In this document: positions 59,708 to 64,000 of the stretch, one piece after another
Numbering within the stretch: position 1 is the stretch's first letter
Layout of the letters: each line of letters starts with the position of its first letter
NCBI GenBank assembly: GCA_036504515.1
Contig: DASXVA010000001.1
Coordinates: forward strand, 558,001-622,000
Length of the DNA stretch: 64,000 bases
Direction: 5' to 3'
Source of the DNA: AWTP1-18 sp036504515
Lineage (GTDB): Bacteria; Pseudomonadota; Gammaproteobacteria; Burkholderiales; Rhodocyclaceae
The notes under the pieces: model-generated
The model's database searches: none
The model's input: only the letters and a program-made list of their open reading frames with translations
Told to the model about the DNA's origin: nothing
Program-made: the position numbers and the translations under genes

Positions 59708-59766
59708 TGCGCCACTTTGAACTCAGCTTGCGGGCGCTTGATAAATACGGCTAAAGCGAGACAGGG
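59708..59766 (+). ncRNA. SAM-II-like (S-adenosylmethionine) riboswitch
   Basis: The compact SAM-II layout is visible: 5' stem GCGCC (59709-59713), loop with CTTTGAACTCAGCTTGC, 3' stem GGCGC (59733-59737), then the hallmark TTGATAAATACGGCTAAA followed by GCGAGACAGGG. It stands upstream of metX, whose homologues carry SAM-II in Alphaproteobacteria. A terminator follows 14 bases later, so SAM binding probably favours termination. The identification is from sequence similarity to the consensus I remember, without a covariance-model search. Confidence 0.75.
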
Positions 59767-59779
59767 AAAAACCAAAGTG

Positions 59780-59818
59780 AACCCGGTCCGCCGCTCAAGC
59801 CGACCGGGTTTTTTGTTT
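59780..59818 (+). terminator. Intrinsic terminator between the SAM-II-like riboswitch and metX
   Basis: AACCCGGTC (59780-59788) pairs with GACCGGGTT (59802-59810), followed by TTTTTTGTTT-type T-rich sequence reaching the metX ATG at 59820. Its place suggests it is the riboswitch's expression platform; it could also terminate the wHTH gene transcript. Confidence 0.85.
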
Positions 59819-59819
59819 C

Positions 59820-60962
59820 ATGACGACATCTAGTTCCAGTATTGGCATCGTGGCTCCCCAGCGAGCCCACTTCGACCAACCCCTGTCCCTGCGCAGCGGT
59901 GCGGTGTTGCCTGCTTACGATCTGGTCTTCGAGACCTACGGCAAGCTTAATGCCGATGGTAGCAACGCCATTCTTGTTTGCCATGCCCTTTCTGGTCACC
60001 ACCATGTGGCGGGTGTCTATGCGGAGCAGCCGGATAATCTCGGCTGGTGGGACAACATCATTGGCCCAGGCCGACCCCTGGATACGGACAAGTTTTTCGT
60101 CGTCGGGGTGAATAACCTTGGTGGCTGTCACGGATCCACAGGCCCTTCCAGCATCAATCCGGCAACGGACAAACCCTGGGGGGCGGATTTTCCCTTGGTG
60201 GCCGTCGTGGATTGGGTCCATGCCCAAGCTCGGCTGGCCGATCATCTGGGTATTCAGCAGTGGGCCGCCGTGGTCGGTGGCAGTCTGGGCGGCATGCAGG
60301 CCCTACGCTGGACCATTACCTATCCCGAACGGGTGCGGCACGCCTTGGTCATTGCCTCGGCGCCCAAGCTCACTGCTCAGAACATCGCGTTCAACGACGT
60401 GGCCCGGCAAGCCATCCTGACCGATCCCGATTTCCACGGCGGTCACTATTACGAACACAGTACCTATCCCAAGCATGGCCTGCGTTTGGCGCGGATGTTG
60501 GGGCACATCACCTATCTGTCCGATGATCAGATGGACGAGAAGTTTGGCCGCCGCCCCCGGAATGGCTCCTTCAGTTTCGGTTACGACGTGGAATTTGAAG
60601 TGGAGTCCTACCTGCGCTACCAGGGCGACAAGTTCGCCGGCTACTTCGACGCCAATACCTATCTGCTGATGACCAAGGCCCTTGACTACTTCGATCCGGC
60701 CCGGGAAGGTGAGGGGGATTTGTCTCGCGCCCTGTCAGTGGCCAAGGCGGGTTTCTTTATCGCCGCTTTCACTACGGATTGGCGTTTTTCGCCGGGCCGG
60801 TCCCGGGAAATCGTCAATGCGCTGGCCAAAAATGGACAGGATGTCTGCTATGCCCAGTTTGATTGCAACTACGGCCACGACTCCTTCCTCATGCCCGATC
60901 CCGAGTACCACGCCGCCGTGGCAGCCTATATGCAGCGTGTCAGTGCGGAGGTCGGCCTATGA
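59820..60962 (+). CDS. metX: Homoserine O-acyltransferase MetX
   Basis: MetX acylates homoserine (acetyl or succinyl; not separable from sequence here) in methionine synthesis. The 380-residue alpha/beta-hydrolase has NAILVCHALSGHHHVAG, the nucleophile elbow VGGSLGGMQALRWT, GGCHGSTGPSSINPAT, the acid in FTTDWRFSPGRSREIV (Asp) and the catalytic His in FDCNYGHDSFLMP. It starts at the ATG directly after the terminator T-run and has no visible ribosome site. It overlaps metW by 4 bases. Confidence 0.94.
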   Translation: MTTSSSSIGIVAPQRAHFDQPLSLRSGAVLPAYDLVFETYGKLNADGSNAILVCHALSGHHHVAGVYAEQPDNLGWWDNIIGPGRPLDTDKFFVVGVNNLGGCHGSTGPSSINPATDKPWGADFPLVAVVDWVHAQARLADHLGIQQWAAVVGGSLGGMQALRWTITYPERVRHALVIASAPKLTAQNIAFNDVARQAILTDPDFHGGHYYEHSTYPKHGLRLARMLGHITYLSDDQMDEKFGRRPRNGSFSFGYDVEFEVESYLRYQGDKFAGYFDANTYLLMTKALDYFDPAREGEGDLSRALSVAKAGFFIAAFTTDWRFSPGRSREIVNALAKNGQDVCYAQFDCNYGHDSFLMPDPEYHAAVAAYMQRVSAEVGL

Positions 60963-61573
60963 GCTACGTTAATCGTTCTGATTTCGACGTCATTTCCGGC
61001 TGGGTCCAACCCGGTGAACGGGTACTGGATCTTGGTTGCGGTGACGGCTCCCTACTCAAGCGCCTCATGATCGAGCGGGGTGCCAAGGGTTATGGTGTTG
61101 AGCTGGAAACTGATAGCGTTCGTGCAGCCATTGCCAACGGCATCAACGTGATTCAGGGCAATCTGGAAGAAGGCCTTGCCGGCTTTACCGACGCCGCCTT
61201 TGAGCATGTGGTGTTGTCCCGTACTTTGCAGACGGTGCGCAATACGCAGGGCATCCTGCAGGAAATGCTGCGGGTTGGTCGCGAGGCGGTGGTGAGTTTC
61301 CCCAACTTCGCCTACTGGAAGAACCAGCTTTCCCTGGTTGAACGGGGGCGCATGCCCGTGTCGGAAGACCTGCCCTACCAGTGGTACGACTCCCCCAACG
61401 TGCGCTTCTTCACCATCAAAGACTTCGAAGCCTTATGCAAGGAAATGGGCTTTGTCATTCGTGACAGTCAGGTATTGGATGAAGAGGGAAATCTGGTGAC
61501 GGAAGAGACGAACTATCTTGGCAGCTTGGGCGTGTATCGCCTGGCGCGGGGGGATGCGCTTTCTCCATCCTGA
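60959..61573 (+). CDS. metW: Methionine biosynthesis protein MetW
   Basis: MetW is a SAM-methyltransferase-fold partner of MetX, needed for its activity in several betaproteobacteria. The 204-residue product (ATG 60959, overlapping the metX stop by 4 bases) has the SAM-binding strand RVLDLGCGDGSLLKRL, GYGVELETD, and the family-specific VVSFPNFAYWKNQLSLVERG and LPYQWYDSPNVRFFTIKDFE. The upstream in-frame sequence from 60863 lies within metX and is not used. Confidence 0.93.
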   Translation: MSYVNRSDFDVISGWVQPGERVLDLGCGDGSLLKRLMIERGAKGYGVELETDSVRAAIANGINVIQGNLEEGLAGFTDAAFEHVVLSRTLQTVRNTQGILQEMLRVGREAVVSFPNFAYWKNQLSLVERGRMPVSEDLPYQWYDSPNVRFFTIKDFEALCKEMGFVIRDSQVLDEEGNLVTEETNYLGSLGVYRLARGDALSPS

Positions 61574-61669
61574 TCCCCGCGACTAAGTGGGGCAGTCTTG
61601 TCCTGGCGCTTCTATGTCGTCCAAAACGACGGTTTTGTTTCGGCTGTCATTTATCCTGACCACCAGGTT

Positions 61670-61696
61670 CGCTATATAAATCAATTTTATATAGCG
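61670..61696. repeat. AT-rich 11-base inverted repeat after metW
   Basis: CGCTATATAAA (61670-61680) and TTTATATAGCG (61686-61696) flank the loop TCAAT. A smaller hairpin CAAAAC-GACG-GTTTTG lies at 61622-61637. The larger dyad is followed by GTTTTCT. These may end the metXW transcript or form a regulator site in front of the chemoreceptor gene. Confidence 0.55.
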
Positions 61697-61787
61697 GTTT
61701 TCTAGTGCTTTGTCATGGCCTTGGTTGGCGGGGCATCAGTTAAGCTGCCGGTTCATCCGTCGCATTTTTCCTAAAAGGAGTGTCACC

Positions 61788-63416
61788 TTGAGCGGGCTTA
61801 ATTCCTTGCGTATCTCAACGCGTATGCAGCTGCTGGTCGGTCTGACGCTGTTGGGCTTGTTGGTGCTTTGCTTGACGGCACTTTTCCAATTGAAGACAAG
61901 CATGCTGGAGGACCGCAAGGACAAGATCAAAAGCCAAATAGAAACGACGGCTGGCGTCCTCAATCACTTTTACACGCTGTCCAAAGAAGGCAAGCTGAGC
62001 GAGGAAGAGGCGAAACAGGCTGCCAAGGAAACCTTGCGGGGACTGCGTTACAGTGGCAAGGAATATTTCTTCATTTACCAAACCAGCGGCGTCAATTTCC
62101 TGCTGCCGACCAAGCCCGAATTTGAGGGGCAGAACAAGTGGGAGATGAAAGACGCCGAAGGAAAGTTCTTCATTCAGGCGATGGTGGCCGCTGCCGAGAA
62201 GGGCGGCGGTTTTGTGGACTACATGTGGGATCGCAGCAAGGACCAGCCCCCCGAACCCAAGCTTGCCTACGCCTACGGATTTACCCCCTGGGGTTTGGTG
62301 TTAGGGACCGGGGTTTTCATCGACGATATTGACAAGGAATACTGGAAGATCGCCCGGGTCTTTGGCGTGATTTCCTTCGGCTTGATTGTTCTGCTCAGCG
62401 CCTTCGGCTGGAAAATCAGCGCGGGTATTTTCAAACAGTTGGGAGGCGAGCCCACAGAAGCAACCCAGGTCATGCAAAACGTCGCCAACGGCGACCTGAC
62501 ACAGAATCTGCACCATGCACCGACAGGCAGCCTGCTTCATGCTTTGGGCAGTATGGTTACCTCCCTGAGGTCTCTGGTGGGCGAAATCAACAGTAGTGCC
62601 AATAAGCTGGTCAGCAATGCCAGCCAAATTGCAAAGGCATCCACCGATGTGGCCGGTGCTGCAGGCCGCCAGGCAGATGCAACGTCATCCATGGCTGCCG
62701 CCATCGAAGAATTGACCGTCAGCTCCAATCACATTTCCGACCTGGCGAAAGAAACGACCGCAGACACCAGCGAGTCCGCCTTGTTGGCAGAGCAGGGGAC
62801 TGTTCGCGTGCAGCAAGCCTCCCAGGCCATTCAAAAGATCTCGACAACGGTGAGTGGTGCCTCGGATCGCATTCGCGCTTTGGAAGAGCGAGCCAATCAA
62901 GTGTCATCCATCGCCAATGTGATCAAGGAGATTGCCGGGCAGACCAACCTGTTGGCCTTGAACGCCGCCATCGAAGCCGCCCGCGCCGGAGAGCAGGGAC
63001 GTGGCTTCGCCGTGGTGGCTGACGAAGTGCGCAAGTTGGCCGAGCGAACTTCCTCGGCCACTACTGAAATCGAACAGATGATTGTGGGTATTCAGGGCGA
63101 CACCGTGGGTGCGGTGGAAGCCATGAATACGGCCTTACCGGAAGTACAAACCGGGATTGAGCTGGCGACATCCGCTTCCGAATCCCTTAGCGCCATTGAA
63201 CAGGGCGCCCACAGAACCCTGGAGCGGGTTGAGGAAGTGGCCAACGCCACGCTGGAGCAAAGCGCTGCCAGCACTTCCATTGCCCAGCGGGTCGAGCAGA
63301 TTGCCAATATGGTTGAAGAAACCACGGAAACCATCCGCGGCACGGCGGCAACGGCCCAGCAACTTGAAGCTATCGCCACTAACCTGAAACAGCAGATCGA
63401 GAAGTTCAGGGTTTAA
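61788..63416 (+). CDS. Methyl-accepting chemotaxis protein with sCache_2 sensor
   Basis: A 542-residue chemoreceptor starting at TTG 61788, chosen because AAAAGGAG lies 7 bases upstream; the ATG at 61710 would add an unlikely Arg/Pro-rich leader. Helix 1 is about residues 14-34, then a single-Cache-2 domain (about 38-185) with KEYFFIYQTSG, GKFFIQAMVAAAEKGGGFVD and LAYAYGFTPWGLVLGTGVFI, helix 2 (about 192-212), HAMP, and the signalling hairpin GQTNLLALNAAIEAARAGEQ. sCache_2 domains often bind small organic acids; the ligand here is unknown. It ends in EKFRV without a CheR pentapeptide. Confidence 0.9.
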   Translation: MSGLNSLRISTRMQLLVGLTLLGLLVLCLTALFQLKTSMLEDRKDKIKSQIETTAGVLNHFYTLSKEGKLSEEEAKQAAKETLRGLRYSGKEYFFIYQTSGVNFLLPTKPEFEGQNKWEMKDAEGKFFIQAMVAAAEKGGGFVDYMWDRSKDQPPEPKLAYAYGFTPWGLVLGTGVFIDDIDKEYWKIARVFGVISFGLIVLLSAFGWKISAGIFKQLGGEPTEATQVMQNVANGDLTQNLHHAPTGSLLHALGSMVTSLRSLVGEINSSANKLVSNASQIAKASTDVAGAAGRQADATSSMAAAIEELTVSSNHISDLAKETTADTSESALLAEQGTVRVQQASQAIQKISTTVSGASDRIRALEERANQVSSIANVIKEIAGQTNLLALNAAIEAARAGEQGRGFAVVADEVRKLAERTSSATTEIEQMIVGIQGDTVGAVEAMNTALPEVQTGIELATSASESLSAIEQGAHRTLERVEEVANATLEQSAASTSIAQRVEQIANMVEETTETIRGTAATAQQLEAIATNLKQQIEKFRV

Positions 63417-63608
63417 GCCTGTATTGAGTGGCAAGACGAGGCTCAGGGTTTTGGGGCTTTGTCTCGTTCGCGTTTTCGGTTGGGCCTCCGGCCCCGTGAT
63501 CGCTGGCTAAGCACCCGTTTACGATCTTTTTGGGCCGGTCAAAGAACAGGGGTAGCGCCATCCTGTTGGCGGGGTTCACCTTTCGGTTGCGGGAGCGTTC
63601 ATGTTGCT

Positions 63609-63625
63609 TATACGTAAAACGTATA
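63609..63625. promoter_or_regulatory. Dyad TATACGT-AAA-ACGTATA, first copy
   Basis: Perfect 7-base arms around AAA. The core ATACGTAAAACGTAT is identical to the copy at 63722-63736, 113 bases further on. Likely a paired binding site for a dimeric regulator or a small hairpin pair; the protein is unknown. Confidence 0.55.
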
Positions 63626-63718
63626 GCCAAGGTTCGGTTGAGTGAGCCGTCCGATTGGGCATTTATGGCTTAACTGCGCCAAAATTAAGAAATTTTCGGG
63701 AAAAATGAGAAAGAGCTT

Positions 63719-63739
63719 GTCATACGTAAAACGTATGAC
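63719..63739. promoter_or_regulatory. Dyad GTCATACGT-AAA-ACGTATGAC, second copy
   Basis: Perfect 9-base arms around AAA, sharing a 15-base core with the copy at 63609-63625. The longer arms make this the stronger site or hairpin of the pair. Confidence 0.6.
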
Positions 63740-63889
63740 AGATTAAAGGGCAAAGCCCCTGCGATAGCCAAGTCAATAGGCAAGTACAGGAGGCTGCCGC
63801 CTAGGGAGATTCCTCGACCTTCGCCGTGGTCCGGTAACGTTCCCCTTGGCAAAAGATCATGAACAGGCGCTAAGACACAGGGCGTGGAT

Positions 63890-64000
63890 TTACCGCCCGT
63901 CGTCCAGCATCGCTAATTTCAGCCCGATACTGACAAACATTAATCCTGCTGCCGTATTCAGCCAGCGGCCAAAACGCTCGCTCTTCCTTAGCCATGCCCC
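63890..64000 (-). CDS. LysE/RhtB-family transporter, C-terminal fragment
   Basis: Only the last 36 codons are in the window; the gene continues beyond the right edge. Read on the minus strand the peptide ends FGRWLNTAAGLMFVSIGLKL then AMLDDGR, which matches the last membrane helix of LysE/RhtB-type amino acid exporters (pattern LNxxxGxxFxxxGLxLA). Too short for a substrate call. Confidence 0.6.
   Translation of the reverse strand, partial: GAWLRKSERFGRWLNTAAGLMFVSIGLKLAMLDDGR

Larger units (their letters stand above)
63417..63889. other. Gene-free 473-base stretch with two dyads
   Basis: No credible reading frame was found on either strand between the chemoreceptor and the LysE-family gene, which converge on it. 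Visible structure: a short GC hairpin GGGCC-TCC-GGCCC at 63482-63494, and two near-identical dyads at 63609-63625 and 63719-63739 about 110 bases apart. Between and after them the sequence is mixed, with the short motif GGCAAAGCCC near 63750. I found no match to a riboswitch I know. Confidence 0.6.

Noticed and set aside
63740..63830. c-di-GMP or guanidine riboswitch near GGCAAAGCCC and the dyads
   Set aside because: The needed consensus elements (paired ACGR loops, or the GEMM tetraloop-receptor arrangement) are not present.

Overview
The window is a contiguous chromosomal segment of a betaproteobacterium, most probably from Rhodocyclales (Azonexaceae / Dechloromonas-like). This rests on gene order and protein types: rsmG-parA-parB close to an atp operon, an lplT-aas pair, DUF3348/DUF802/OmpA/DUF2894, DUF2782 beside polA, BPSS1780-type membrane proteins, metXW, and nadD-rsfS-rlmH-maf-rng. 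The taxonomic call is an inference; no rRNA is present. Genes are densely packed with many 1-8 bp start/stop overlaps, and I see no disrupted genes, no CRISPR array and no tRNA.

Layout. 1-1948: end of rsmG, then parA and parB. 1955-6778 (minus strand): an RcnB-like protein, then an ArsR-type regulator heading a lysophospholipid-recycling operon (lplT, aas, small membrane protein). 7026-14027: complete F-type ATP synthase operon atpIBEFHAGDC with a clear sigma-70 promoter in front and an intrinsic terminator behind. 14184-20623: TetR regulator plus a complete tripartite RND efflux pump, with a palindromic operator candidate and a terminator. 20791-24729: a four-gene operon encoding a MotA/MotB-like (5:2-type) ion-driven motor with a long coiled-coil tail and two helical partners (DUF3348, DUF2894). 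24740-28584 (minus): miaB-phoH-ybeY-corC. 28585-29106: a nested inverted-repeat element followed by a cobalamin riboswitch. 29107-32364: cobT, a double-receiver response regulator, cobS, cobC. 32370-48199: a lipopolysaccharide core / surface glycan cluster with three GT9 and six GT4 glycosyltransferases, msbA, an asparagine synthase-like amidotransferase, an O-antigen ligase-like protein and an acetyltransferase; its last two genes are on the other strand and visibly AT-richer. 48258-57272: polA, divergent LOG-family gene, DUF2782 protein, two BPSS1780-type membrane proteins, nadD-rsfS-rlmH-maf-rng. 57419-63416: two chemoreceptors flanking a tandem winged-helix protein and the metXW operon, which is preceded by a SAM-II-like riboswitch and terminator. 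The window ends inside a LysE-family gene on the minus strand.

The most interesting region is the 20.8-24.7 kb motor operon. The membrane subunit has a four-helix MotA/TolQ/ZorA-like channel fused to a roughly 450-residue coiled-coil tail, and its partner has a MotB-like single helix with a channel Asp and a peptidoglycan-binding OmpA domain. It resembles the ZorAB part of Zorya but has no zorC or zorD, so it may be a separate signalling or force-transmitting system. Other points for follow-up are a self-regulated ArsR-lplT-aas operon, a terminator-like hairpin abutting the phoH start codon, strong hairpins inside the 5' end of ybeY, a degenerate receiver domain inside a cobalamin operon, and a pair of identical ATACGT-AAA-ACGTAT dyads in the last gene-free stretch.
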